The notes: a model not told the origin generated them from the sequence alone. A DNA stretch of 64,000 bases from Symbiodinium kawagutii (GCA_009767595.1 VSDK01026441.1:1-64000), one strand, 5' to 3'. Shown: positions 42,001 through 50,485, numbered from the stretch's first letter. A program made the numbers and translations.

Positions 42001-44792
42001 CCACCAGGTTTCATACCAGCCTTGCAGTCGGACTTGCGATGTTCCAAACTCCCGCAATTCCAACATCGAGCAGCTTTGTCCGTGACATCCGTCCAACTGT
42101 GACTCCACTTGCAAGCTCGACCATGACGACAGCCCGCAGCAGACCGAAACCACTTGCATGGAGTCTCGGACGCAGTCGTGCCCTTGCCTTTCCCATTGCC
42201 ACCCGGTCCATCTGGGGCAGGAGATGGTGGATGCACTGGATCCATCGCCTTAATCTTCAACGGGTTGTTGTCCTTGGGAGCGGCGGCAGAGTTCAGCATG
42301 ATAGTTTCCAGCTCAGCAAGGATGCACTGGGAAAAATCCCACACAGAAGAGGCAGCCGGTCGTTCATCCACGGCAAGCTGGACACGAGCTTGAGCAAGTC
42401 TAAAAGCTGCCTGTGCATCTTCTCGAGCCACAAAACCAGTAGCCGGTTCCAATGCCTTCAGCAAAAGGGTCGCATCAGGAAGAGTAGCATGAACTTCACG
42501 AGCTCGACCATAGTGTCGTCTCCACGATCGAAGCGCTGAAGCCCACTCAGACACCGTAGTACTCTTCTGGAGCTGAACCAGTTGCTGCAAAATGACCGAC
42601 TTTTCACCCGGTCCTCCAGGCTGATAGGTGGTGAGCAATTTGTAGATGATGGCAGTACTCGTCAATTGACGGTCCGTCACCAGCACTTGCTGAAGCTCAG
42701 CACTGATCGCCTTCAGGAGCATGCTAACACCACGTTGTTCTGTCCTTGAGTAGCATTGACGGTGAAGCTCTTCTGGAAGCTCGGGAACCAACTGGACCCG
42801 CTGCAAGGGCGTCGCCAGCTTCCATCGCTCATAGTAGGCCATTGCTGCCCCAGTCGTCAAAGTCCACCACTGAGCGGCCACCCCGCTGATGTCTCTCATA
42901 GCAGGTCCTGCCAGATGCAGCCAATCTCCAAACTGGAGAGGTGACGCAGTCGCCGGAAGGTCCGTGAGTTCAACCTTGGAGGCACTCAAAGCACCTCCAG
43001 TTGTGTTCTCCATCCATGAAGCCGGCACAGGTCCAAACGGTGGGCGATGACTGTCTCGAGGAGGCGTCACCATCGTCTCTGAGGGCTTGATGATTTGAAC
43101 TCCTTCACCGCCTCCGGCTGGAGGTTGCCACCACGCAGAGCGCACCTCATCCGGAGGCAACGTGGGATCACCGAGACCATCAGGCCTACATTGAAAACCC
43201 CGATCATGTTCCCCACGGTGACCATCAGCAGTGAGGTGAGTGCCAAAAGTGTCACCCCCCATAGTAATTGTGGCAGCAGCCTGCAGCCCCTGCTGAGCCC
43301 CACTGCCTTGATCTTCTCCTCCGAGAACCGAAGCCATGCTATGCTGCGGAGCCCGATCAGAGCGAACTTCTCCCCCGTGCACCGGTGCCATGCCCTGCTG
43401 CTGAGCCCGATCAGAGCAAACTTCTCCCCCGTGCACAGATGCCATGCACTGCTGCGGAGCCCGATCAGATCGAACTTCTCCCCCGTGCCCAGATGCCATG
43501 CACTGCTGCGGAGCCCGATCAGATCGAACTTCTCCCCCGTGCCCAGATGCCATGCACTGCTGCGGAGCCCGATCAGATCGAACTTCTCCCCCGTGCCCAG
43601 ATGCCATGCACTGCTGCGGAGCCCGATCAGAGCGAACTTCTCCCCCAAGCTCAGATGCAGCATGCTCCAGAGAACACTGAGTCGCAGCCCGACGCAACTC
43701 TCCCTCCATACCAGTAACCACTGGATCAACGGGACAAAAACGGCGAGAACCATAAGATGATGAAAGAGGATTCCCACCACTTGGACCATTTTGAAGAGCT
43801 TTACGTAAAGCCACTACTTCTCTCTCCAACCATGCAGCCCTTGCTTCCCCAGCAGACATAATGGTTGACATCGACCGTGGTTTCCATGCACGTTCCCCCA
43901 AAGTTCCATGACGATGATCATCAAGTACCGGTTCATAGTCATCCAAAGCCCCCATAGGTGTCGCATACTCCCTCATAGGTGTATCACGATCCATCAACGG
44001 TGGAGCAGGAGGAACCGTAGGTGGTTGTACATGGGTTGAGCCAGTATCACCATCTTCAGGAGGAGGATCATCAGGAACACGCGTACCCCCTGGAGTAAAT
44101 CGTGGGTCAACATGCGTCTTCATAGGCACACTTGCATCTCTAGGAGTTCGACATTCTTCCCTGGTAGAAAGTCTAGACGGATTCTCCCTTGGTTTCTCAG
44201 GAGTGACTGTGGACCATGATGTGTTCGATCCCGAACCACTCATAGCTTGATTTCGCTGCAATTCCTCAATCTGCATGAGCAACTTCGCATTTTCTTCACG
44301 AAGATGGTCAACCATTTCACGTTCTAAGGCCCGTTCTAGACCAGGATCAACTGGATCACTACGCGAGGTTGCATCATCCACCTTTCCCATAGTACCAGCC
44401 GCACCAGATGATGGAAACTCTTCTTTCATAGTCCCCTCTGATTGTACAGGCACAGTACCCATAGACATAGCCCCTTCTGATTGTTTCATAGCCAGACCAG
44501 CCCCAGAACCACGCCAAAGCGATTTCCGACTTGGTGGAGTGACGAAGCCCACTGTCTTCCCCTGGAGTCCGCCTGTAGATCCCCTGCCCTTACCAACACT
44601 GGTGCCACACTCCTTCCCACCATCAACACTGGTTCCCTCCAGTCTGTCTGCAACTGGTTCTGGGGAATTCGCTGGGAGATAGTGAGGGCGTGCAGTCTCA
44701 AGAGCAATCTCAGATCGAACTCGTTCCGAGTAAAAACAGTTGTTCCTAGGTCCATCCCCCAAAGGTTCCGGTTCACCAGGGCATCCATTCAT
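36012..44792 (-). CDS. Copia Gag-Pol polyprotein with methyltransferase-like domain
   Basis: One uninterrupted ORF. I start at the ATG at 44792; the frame is open 17 codons further into the LTR, and residue numbers here count from that TTG at 44843. In order: coiled coil about 167-198; six 18-aa repeats 400-507; Gag capsid-like region about 636-830; C-x8-C-x5-C-x3-H finger 896-914; C-x2-C-x4-H-x4-C knuckle 927-940; protease DSGA 1075-1078; C5-methyltransferase-like domain about 1268-1520; H/H/C/C cluster H1552, H1557, C1564, C1567; integrase triad D1591, D1764, E1800 with exactly 35 residues between the last two; reverse transcriptase with D2257 and YVDD 2368-2371; RNase H D2554, E2594, D2633; hydrophobic segment 2762-2780; VIVVSDSEEE 2795-2804; five 16-aa repeats 2805-2884. 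All catalytic residues expected of copia Pol are present, so it could be active. No frameshift separates gag from pol. The domain between protease and integrase and the long C-terminal tail are not standard for copia. Confidence 0.93.
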   Translation of the reverse strand: MNGCPGEPEPLGDGPRNNCFYSERVRSEIALETARPHYLPANSPEPVADRLEGTSVDGGKECGTSVGKGRGSTGGLQGKTVGFVTPPSRKSLWRGSGAGLAMKQSEGAMSMGTVPVQSEGTMKEEFPSSGAAGTMGKVDDATSRSDPVDPGLERALEREMVDHLREENAKLLMQIEELQRNQAMSGSGSNTSWSTVTPEKPRENPSRLSTREECRTPRDASVPMKTHVDPRFTPGGTRVPDDPPPEDGDTGSTHVQPPTVPPAPPLMDRDTPMREYATPMGALDDYEPVLDDHRHGTLGERAWKPRSMSTIMSAGEARAAWLEREVVALRKALQNGPSGGNPLSSSYGSRRFCPVDPVVTGMEGELRRAATQCSLEHAASELGGEVRSDRAPQQCMASGHGGEVRSDRAPQQCMASGHGGEVRSDRAPQQCMASGHGGEVRSDRAPQQCMASVHGGEVCSDRAQQQGMAPVHGGEVRSDRAPQHSMASVLGGEDQGSGAQQGLQAAATITMGGDTFGTHLTADGHRGEHDRGFQCRPDGLGDPTLPPDEVRSAWWQPPAGGGEGVQIIKPSETMVTPPRDSHRPPFGPVPASWMENTTGGALSASKVELTDLPATASPLQFGDWLHLAGPAMRDISGVAAQWWTLTTGAAMAYYERWKLATPLQRVQLVPELPEELHRQCYSRTEQRGVSMLLKAISAELQQVLVTDRQLTSTAIIYKLLTTYQPGGPGEKSVILQQLVQLQKSTTVSEWASALRSWRRHYGRAREVHATLPDATLLLKALEPATGFVAREDAQAAFRLAQARVQLAVDERPAASSVWDFSQCILAELETIMLNSAAAPKDNNPLKIKAMDPVHPPSPAPDGPGGNGKGKGTTASETPCKWFRSAAGCRHGRACKWSHSWTDVTDKAARCWNCGSLEHRKSDCKAGMKPGGGPKPKPSEATASGGGGGGSSAALNAAKSTPSKPKVKEMNVTPGSGDKEGGGNGQPTEPMSEPGTGCGEGTSGAGASGGDNAGGASQSTSAALLQEATQLLKSLRGPQLKVIRLTKMAPSEENLVLLDSGATHALRHAVDEEEWKTAQPTLVTLADGTTDRFRIKHGTKVLLMEPINQDDQGSWIVPMGLLAELGFRIEWKGSQCCVFRDDGSKMEVQVVNGCPMITKEDGRQVLADLEALHHRRHQKMLVVKKLMEDPSVSVDQWDAEVALTLQLRHLFPQLPEHILMDLIPGKVSWAEEVPGQCLPWNRHKRRRVRRARNVVVHLFAGSDHRYWERHLSSNDTEVLCVDLEGPVSADLMNSHVYGYLLSIAATGRIRAVLGGPPCRTISALRFQRDEGPPVVRDEQHPYGLPDLSPFNRELVDHDVKLWFRFLALFVLAEIVRDPQGKPTGFLAEQPQDPAEYRDADDVEDKGYMSVWRTEEWKSFATRYNMRLTSFDQGPLGHCRRKPTTIASNLVIFGQLADIRGPPKADDPTAMDRSKMSMKQRCMDSKGWAAWADGFKAAVVAGFLQWINQDVEDGTPRRATQKLRRLSAEALAQWKRHFENDHLPARRDCRFCLQGQGRSKQHRRVRHPDAFTLSLDLSGKLTPGEDQTAGGHGTKVRRYILVATYTLPVDAAGRPLVTPPGFEEQQDEGVVDHPLPGIDVLWDATTGEAVEPDVIPGETNSEVGEGPDPLAEEDDATDVSMDDPAVRAAKSMWDTWQAMVTDASNVSVRNVTFVEPVESRKVHHILPSLARIYARLRMLGLPLYRVHCDRARELIADPVKRWLLDRGVVQTLTSGSTYKENGRAEHSVGELKRAMRVVIAAGDCQLEWWPLLARHLGERRLRRELLSLGWPAKPLLRFGTKVWALSKSWQNRYEDWRQAREEVILLGPDMGSSLTNTCYFAQSVTTGRRFFTADVVVASSSSDVDPVEPAHQVCVQERGAQPLPLPLGTVPPRRLRGKTAVSMMSVDYIEGEMALVQFCPHVLESGPGWGPVSEAGSWTMATPSSKKSQSPEKLSPGSLDDGHLGDVKQVCSLDDGQAGSMTLGLGLEEDVSGGDKEGAPNSRAGGSYSAASHSLADVQARLYHFIQDELELLDATTEEQGWCLQVVKDQVDSKTRIEEVLLNQMRAENQAQEQAVENEFLVTKTVSNREVWANVNDWKESIVKEYEQLTKNKQAVRQVPRSELHRLAQEQGLPIELLPSKTVHTRKAGSGVYKTRAVVCGNFSTTTEAEAGNTYAGGCDGVAIRTAIRLAAYRGWSLCVTDVRTAFLNAPKRDGTRITAMEIPSVMKHVGLAGPEDIWIIEKALYGLNSSPKDWSVYRDGELPRIVWNRWCETSDRTLKGTFIKTGDENLWHLVETDENTGEQFQRGLLSVYVDDLMLMGEEATVLAAAEELGRKWSLSPLDWAQPDDPARYCGFEVFAAQDGNGYYVTQRKYEMELLNRWEVEQSCAFPSFRIAEEDFATAENITPDQVRQAQMMAGSLLWLATRTRPDLAYGVTTMCKLSTKNPVKSIEVGEALLRYIKGNPGGLRYPKEVLGGIWGARNQLKMARDEQTLEVFSDISYATGSNHKSVQGIVIFLGGAPVAWQSSQQPFCCHSTAEAELVSLCEALLVGKATAALVSCAMGWMEEYCLKKRLYGDNQASISIGNGTSTSWRTRHLRIRSSVLKEATDEDLPEMERWYLAHMKGTELVSDGLTKPLQGQAFARFREDLGLADREERQPGEAGVARLTSNQLKSLLAVIVGCSVLETGEAHGEEVTHGESPLWNGLWWILAVAGMIYVGSLMRTGLKWLSSSSDEDQEVIVVSDSEEESGSATMSDVRQSMPSQSGSATMSDARQSMSSQSGSATTSDARQSMSSQSGSATPSDARQRMSSQSGSATKTDARQGMTSHSGSDSAVNSGALGSTEEPQSNSAVRRRSFNRWNQFQQAHKGLGLDSTALSKMYREIFKP
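36192..36431 (-). repeat. Five in-frame 48-bp repeats at polyprotein C-terminus
   Basis: Five 16-residue units of the type SGSATMSDARQSMSSQ form a serine-rich, probably disordered tail (residues 2805-2884) directly after an acidic VSDSEEE stretch. The unit keeps frame, so copy number can vary without breaking the ORF. Confidence 0.88.
40284..41042 (-). other. C5-DNA-methyltransferase-like domain inside the polyprotein
   Basis: Residues about 1268-1520 hold, in the right order, counterparts of cytosine-5 methyltransferase motifs: VVHLFAGSD (motif I, SAM binding, F1275), GGPPCRT (motif IV, candidate nucleophile C1334), LAEQPQDP (motif VI position, E1404 for ENV), and RRKPTTIASN (motif VIII region, K1457). 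The 59-residue spacing from F to the PC cysteine is close to that in M.HhaI. The second glycine of motif I is replaced by D, and the gap from C to E (70 residues) is longer than usual. Dinoflagellate retrotransposons that captured cytosine methyltransferases were described by de Mendoza and colleagues in 2018. Whether this domain is one of those, a divergent relative or an inactive fold is open. Confidence 0.6.
43323..43646 (-). repeat. Six in-frame 54-bp repeats in Gag N-terminal region
   Basis: Six tandem 18-residue units of the type GGEVRSDRAPQQCMASGH occupy residues 400-507. The three first-translated units are nearly identical; the later ones drift. Because 54 is a multiple of three and the units lack stops in other frames, long antisense ORFs also cross this array; these are shadows. 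Confidence 0.9.
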
Positions 44793-44819
44793 GGCTACAC
44801 CACGCAGGGACGTAGGCTT

Positions 44820-44831
44820 GGGCTCATAACC
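44820..44831 (-). promoter_or_regulatory. Primer-binding site for initiator tRNA-Met anticodon arm
   Basis: Directly after the 5' LTR the element reads GGTTATGAGCCC. Its complement GGGCTCATAACC is the anticodon stem-loop sequence of eukaryotic initiator tRNA-Met (CAT anticodon in the middle); yeast initiator tRNA has the same stretch. Drosophila copia primes from a 5' half-tRNA cut in this arm, and its primer site begins with a similar GGTTATG. The match implies half-tRNA priming here, not priming from the tRNA CCA end. Confidence 0.85.
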
Positions 44832-44909
44832 CTTGTCGGGCAACCCTGCTGTTTTCCTTTGGACACAAAAGCCTGTGGATATGTATGATTCGTCGAGTCA
44901 CCTTACGGA
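44832..44909 (-). repeat. 5' LTR (78 bp)
   Basis: This 78-bp block is identical to 35870-35947. In element orientation it begins TCCGTAAGG and ends CCGACAAG. Internally it contains TGACTCG and CTTTTG. The exact edges are fixed by the GAAGG duplication outside and the primer-binding site inside. At 78 bp it must hold U3, R and U5 if the element uses a classical LTR promoter. The CTTTTG could correspond to the TTTT box proposed for dinoflagellate promoters, which is inference only. Confidence 0.93.
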
Positions 44910-44914
44910 GAAGG
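44910..44914. repeat. Target site duplication GAAGG (5' side of copia element)
   Basis: Partner of 35865-35869; it immediately follows the last LTR base on the plus strand. Together the two copies define the insertion point and confirm the LTR ends. Confidence 0.88.
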
Positions 44915-45564
44915 AAATGATACAACGGATACAGTACAAAGATCTGCAACTGCAGAGATGCAATTCCTGACCTGACTCGTATGATTTACTTTGCTATTTC
45001 TTTTGGTTTGTGAGTTCAATCAAGTAGCACAATAAGGTTCCTTGCCAGAAGCTACGTTGGCATCATTTCATGATTTGAATGATTCAAGTTGAAGTTTGAT
45101 GAACACACACCCGTAGCAGCAGCTCCCCCTTCATGGTACAAGAGCGGCTGTGGCTCTCATGCTAGGGATGGTCATATCTCTTTTGAAAGATCAAGAATTA
45201 GCACTCGTGTTCAAAGCAATTGAACTAGAAACCAAAGAAACGCAGAAACATGATTTCTCTTGTTTTCAAACAATTGAGAAAACAAAAACAAAATTCCGCC
45301 AAGAAAACAGTCCGAACATATGATGCAAAAAATCACACCCACAACAAACTGCGCTACTACCCCAACCGATCGGGATATTGTGAAAGAGGAAAACAATGGA
45401 CACTGGTGACTGGGTACCGCACCAGTCAGCTGTGAATTCTTGTGATGTCTTGGGATCTCTGTGGAATCTTTCAGGCGGTGCTTATGATTTGGCTCTTGGC
45501 GTTTCCACTCTTCGCCCCCCTACATCAAGCATTGGGCAGCTTCGTTGCTGAGCCGCACGACGGG

Positions 45565-45774
45565 TCAGCCGTTGCTGGCTGTAGATCCCCGTCGATGCTT
45601 GCTGATGGTTGCAGCTAGTTGTTGATGGTTGTTGCTGTTGGAGTTCGATGATGTTTGGTGTGTATTCAGTACTGTTTGTAGGTGATATTTATATACATCA
45701 TTGAGCTGGGAAAGCTTATCAACCAAGATGAGGGAGGACCAGCTGACTGAGCTGCTAATCTGGATGAGTTTCAA
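45565..45774 (-). CDS. Unrecognised 69-codon ORF, Asn/Gln-rich
   Basis: Reads LILVDKLSQLNDVYKYHLQT, then an N/S/Q/H-rich stretch to TGA. No ATG at the start. It lies 0.7 kb right of the retrotransposon. Confidence 0.25.
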   Translation of the reverse strand: MKLIQISSSVSWSSLILVDKLSQLNDVYKYHLQTVLNTHQTSSNSNSNNHQQLAATISKHRRGSTASNG

Positions 45775-46319
45775 TGTTTGAAACCCTTTGAAAAAAAAGG
45801 ATTCGTTTTACGTAGATGCGTGAAACTAACAGAAGACAGCTGAACAAAAAGATAGCGCGACGCAGCCTGATGAGTATGTCAACTAGCATGGTACAAGATA
45901 CGGGGTAGATAGATTGATGTCCCAAAGTTTATGCAGCAAAGGATTGAGGAGCTAATTTAGATGCAGACCATGTTGGGTACGGGGCGGTGTTACATGGCTC
46001 CGTGATTTGCTAAACAATTCAGACATGCACAGAACAGAACGTGTTGGGATGATCACACTTCACTAGCTCTGGGAATATGGTATACTGACTTCTAGCGATA
46101 TGTGGCTGTGCTGAAAGATCATCCTTGGCAGTCCAACCCAGATGTTTTTCACAGCCTTGAAGACATCGCACTTGTCAGCCAAGCATATCTTTTTATATTC
46201 ATACATGTTTGTTTAATGGATGATCTTTTTTTTCATACATGTTTGTTTTTTATTGATAACCTAATGATTTTTTCACATATGTCATTGATTTTCCTTGTGC
46301 AAACACGTGCGATCTCCGC

Positions 46320-46545
46320 GCTATGCCAGATAGACTGTCAGAAGATATGCCAGACAGAATGGCAATAAGGACACCAGATAGAATGCGAATGCTTGCGAGT
46401 AAGACATGCCAGATGGAATGCCAGCAAGAACGCTAGGAAGATATGCCAGGAAGAATGTCAGAAGATATTTCAAATACCACCAGCATGTATGCCAGACAGG
46501 ATGCCAGAAAAGAAAAGGTGTCAGCAGATATTCTAGATTTTTTGT
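46320..46545 (+). repeat. Degenerate ATGCCAGACAGAATG repeats
   Basis: Variants of ATGCCAGA(C/T)AGAATG and GTCAGAAGATAT recur about ten times. No fixed period. Confidence 0.65.
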
Positions 46546-48004
46546 CAGATTGGTATGCCAAAAATGTCAATAAGGATAAAAGCAAGAGAATCAGCAAAAA
46601 TACTCTCTATGATCCCGCTACAGAGTCAACATTGAAGTGTTCGACGGGGTTCAATAGCATTCTCAGAGCGCCCAAAATCAAATGATCAATCGCTCGCTGA
46701 CGTACTGCGACCTTTGTGGGTGCCATTTCTGCGCGGATTGTATGGAGACGTCACCTCGCACCGGCAATATGGTGTGGGGCAGGATGCGGTTTTCGTTCGT
46801 TGGGTGGCATGTATTGAGTGTTGCTGGTGGATTGATCAACAAATCATGGACAGAGACAGAGTCAATCAAAGTTTTAAAACCAAAGTCAGGCAAAGCATGG
46901 TGAATCCAACTGTAAAGTTATCATTACAAGAAGTCACAAATCTACATGGTGTATGGTGGTGGCATGGCACCAACAGCACCCGATCAGCAGGGGTAATGAC
47001 ACCACGGACCATGAAACCAGAGGGTTCCTACACTGCATTGAAGTACTGTCGACACTGAGGTGGTGACAGGCATGCTGACGGTGGTTGGCTGGGCTATGGA
47101 ACGAGTGGGTCAATGGATGGGGCTCCCCAAGTCCCATGGCAAGACTCTTGGGAAGGATATGGAAGATGAAAATGGCAATGCTGGAAACCTACAGTGAAAC
47201 AGCTTGAATGTCAATGAAAATATATCTGATACAGCTTATATGTTGAACCTATATACAGTGGAAATCTATATGAGATCGTGAATGATCTTGTGGTTTTAGG
47301 CTTCTATCAGTATATCGATATACTTCTGACATGTGTGCATTCCTATTTTAAGGTAAGGTTTCTATGTTCCTTTTAAAGATATTTGCACCTTGGCGTGGAT
47401 CTTGCAGTTCACAACATGTGTAGTAAAAAGATGTAGAAAGTATTGAACTCAAACCGGGTGGGGGGTAGGATCAATCATCCCCTTGATCAGTCCAAATCAG
47501 ATCGCATTATTCGGTTGGATTTGAAGGATTCCAGTCTGGGAGATGACGGAAATTCATGCTGCCAAGCATGCGGTTTGGGTCAAGTCACTGGAACACTGGC
47601 AGCTGGAAACAGCTGTTGATTGATTCTACTTCGGATGATATCGATATGCTGATGATTATTGAACTAAAAATGCGAAGCGTTGGGGAAGCTTTTCAGTCCT
47701 TCCAACCACCCAGTAATCGTCTCAGTACCGCGATAGATTCTGATTAGATACTTTTCTTGTTTGCTGCTTACTTTTGAGCCTGTGTGTACCATTCGAAGCT
47801 GGGTCCTCCAGTCACCTGCAACTTCTTCTGCCCCAGACATATTGCCTTTCTGAGGGTGCTAACACTGGAAGATGGGAATAGTTACCTTCGGGATCTCCAA
47901 GGTTCTTCTCATTGATCATTAGTACAATCAGTGGAAGGGATTTACATAAATGTTTGTGTATATATTACATCCCGCTACAGCTACAATATGCATCACATGT
48001 GTAA

Positions 48005-48044
48005 AGCCAGACGCATGCAGGCATAGCCAGACGCATGCAGGCAT
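48005..48044 (+). repeat. 20-bp tandem duplication
   Basis: AGCCAGACGCATGCAGGCAT occurs twice without change. Confidence 0.9.
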
Positions 48045-48525
48045 TGCTGTACTTCGAAAGAAAGATGCAGATCCTGTGTGTGTAATGGTCGTAGTTTTGC
48101 CTACCTACTCCGGTACTTGTCAAGTTTACTTACTACATGCTTCTCGTGTCGCATATGCTGCATGACGACTTCATGCTTTTGGTCCTGCTTGATGCAGTGT
48201 TTTGATGACATGCAACATGTATTAAACCTGTTTGTCACGTGCCTGATGTCACAAACAGCGCATCACAAAAAAGGACCTAGCCTAAGACTACTATATCCAC
48301 ACACAGGTGGTGCATGTGGTGAGAGTCGTCCGGACACCAGGGTTGGAAGACTAGATAAAGCAGAAAGCACATCACCGCTAATCTCAATAAATCTAGATTG
48401 GGAAGGTGAACAGCTTGAGACAAATGCCAGGATGGTTTGGTTGTCTAAAAGAGACATACTGAATGTTACTTGAAGACTTGAACAGCGATTGCAAGGCCGC
48501 TTGGAACAATGGTGACATTTTTCAG

Positions 48526-48548
48526 ACATATATATATATATATATACA
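48526..48548 (+). repeat. TA microsatellite
   Basis: Short pure (AT)n run. Confidence 0.8.
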
Positions 48549-49316
48549 TTGTCCATGGCACCAATGGGTGTATTTTGTGCATATGCATTTGCATGAGTGA
48601 AAAATGCCATTGTATATAGACGCATGTTAGTATGCAACCGTCAGAACAGATGTGATGCCTATGGTATTAATAGGATGTGATATAAATCTACTTCGTCAAA
48701 GGTGTCATGATGTGCTTTACTCTTTCTTTTCGCAGGTATGCAAATGATCTTGTGCATGTACGATATGCATAGTGCACAAGAACCTTGCATCATGCACAAC
48801 ATACTTGAGAAAGTAGCCACCTGAACCTGCGGATCACATTGGCAGCTGAGGTATTACACCACGGAATTGAAGGTGTTGATCCTTTTTGTTGCCTTCTTGT
48901 TCACAGCTGCTGGGACTTGTGCTGAAAAGACGCAACCATGTTGCGACATGTGATCTCACCCGCGACATAGCTGGTGGTGCTTTCTTACGCTGATCAGTGC
49001 ATTGATGTCACAGCACAAAGTGCATTGCTTGATGAATGGGATGCTGAGGTCGTGGCCAATGTTTTCTCGGAACCCAAGTCATCTTGATTTAAGGTATTTT
49101 AAGGTCATCTTCAAAGTGACGTAGGTAGAGTAGCCAAAAAGTCACTGGTGTGCATACAAGAAAATTCATGTTGGAAATATATATTTGTTGATTTATGGAC
49201 TGCCCCCAGAATGACGAGCAACAGACATCATTCATGCTAAACACCTCAGGGGTTCAACCTAACTTAAGTTTGGCCATGCCATTTTTCATGGAAGAAAACC
49301 TGGGTCACCTGGGACA

Positions 49317-49520
49317 ATGGCTGCTATCACAGTGGATATCTTCAATGAACACCAACGGCGGTTTGCAACCAGCAATGACCTCTTCATGTTACACGTGGAA
49401 CGCCGTCGTCGCTGGAGCATCAGGCTGCCCTTCTTTCGAGTTCGAAGACTGCAGGGGTCTTCATGCTCATGTTGGCTCAAGATGCAGGAGACCAATGGAG
49501 ACGGAATTGGAGCAACATAG
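49317..49520 (+). CDS. Possible exon
   Basis: Reads ITVDIFNEHQRRFATSNDLF and MLHVERRRRWSIRLPFFRVR; basic and protein-like up to about 49446, where CTGCAG/GG could be a donor. Two other frames are open over the same bases, so the call is weak. Confidence 0.25.
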   Translation: MAAITVDIFNEHQRRFATSNDLFMLHVERRRRWSIRLPFFRVRRLQGSSCSCWLKMQETNGDGIGAT

Positions 49521-49635
49521 TCTTGGCGAGTGCCCATTGTCGCGGCTATATTGGTTGCAAAATCAGAAACTGCTCCGTATGCTGGGCATTGCTTGTGTAT
49601 GAAGTTGTAACACATGCACTGAGTCCATAGCCATC

Positions 49636-49735
49636 CATATAGGTGTTTCTCAAAATAGGAGCCACCCAAAATGGTTGGTTTATTACCATGAATCATAAAT
49701 AAAAGATGATTTGGGTTTACCTGCATTTCGAGAAC
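49636..49735 (-). repeat. MITE-like repeat (copy C) with inverted ends
   Basis: On the plus strand it begins GTTTCTCAAAATAGG and ends with GCATTTCGAGAAC, an imperfect inverted pair. In reverse complement the interior reads CCCAAATCATC ... CCAACCATTTTGGGTGGC, matching copy A. The terminal inversion is the main reason for suspecting a miniature DNA transposon. Confidence 0.6.
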
Positions 49736-49904
49736 AATCCACATGATGATAGGAATCCATAGAAATTCACATGCCCAATTGTTAGCATGGAAGATCAGAA
49801 ACGGAAGATCACCATACAAACAGTCTGACAGGGGTACTTGGCAGGGTGTGTTCACTTGGGCACCCGTTGAAAATCAAGTACCGCGTGTTTGTATATTATA
49901 TTTA

Positions 49905-50485
49905 CAAATATTTATAATATATATATATATATATTTATATAGACATAGATTTTCATACATATACATATGAATATATATAGACATATATTTACACATATAT
50001 ATATACATATATTTATATATGCACATACATTCAGGCATATAGACAGACCGACAGACATGCATGCATGCATACATTACATTTTATTGCATTACATTACATT
50101 ATATTATACTTTATCGTTTATTTTTCATTTTGTTATATTAGAATAGGTCCTTTTATTTTTTAGTATAGTAAAGTAAAGTATGATATATTATATTGTATTC
50201 TGTTAGATTATATCATTTTCAAATGATGTTAACTTATACTACATATATGATATTATATGATATTATATGATATGATATGATACTATGTTTTTTTGTGATA
50301 TTATATTATCTCAAATTATATCAAAGTATATTATATTATATCAAATTATGCTATTTTATATTAATCTATTTCAGATTGTTTTTATGATATGACATGATAT
50401 GATATTATACTATATTAGATTATATCATGTTATATTATATTAAGTTATATTTTACTTTATTATGTGAAATTATATCATATTGCGT
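49905..50485 (+). repeat. AT-rich degenerate tract, left of recombinase island
   Basis: TATA-type simple repeats, then degenerate TATATTATATC/GATATGATAT repeats. The segment around 50377-50420 (TGATATGACATGATATGATA) recurs near 53132-53168 in the same orientation. Confidence 0.75.

Larger units (their letters stand above)
35870..44909 (-). mobile_element. Complete Ty1/copia-type LTR retrotransposon
   Basis: The element carries every structural landmark of an intact LTR retrotransposon read on the minus strand. Identical 78-bp direct repeats bound it, GAAGG is duplicated outside both ends, a primer-binding site directly follows the 5' LTR, a purine tract directly precedes the 3' LTR, and one long ORF fills the interior. 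The order protease, integrase, reverse transcriptase, RNase H is that of Ty1/copia (Pseudoviridae-like) elements rather than Ty3/gypsy. Identical LTRs and an uninterrupted ORF indicate a recent insertion. The LTRs are unusually short for the superfamily, and the polyprotein is about twice the length of Drosophila copia. Heat-responsive copia elements are known in Symbiodinium; membership of this copy in such a family is inference. Confidence 0.95.
44915..49316. other. Mostly non-coding
   Basis: Apart from the weak ORF at 45565-45774, the CCAGA repeat region and the 20-bp duplication, I see scattered short ORFs (46102-46368, 46714-47058, 48078-48473) without recognisable domains. Confidence 0.5.

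Noticed and set aside
43067..43789. Two long ORFs (221 and 240 codons) over the 54-bp repeats
   Set aside because: Both are other-frame readings of the in-frame Gag repeats, which lack stops in several frames.
44877..44909. LTR edges redefined to TGACTCG...CCGACA to obtain TG...CA ends
   Set aside because: This would leave nine bases shared beyond the LTR at both copies and break the perfect GAAGG duplication and primer-site adjacency; the 78-bp definition fits all three.
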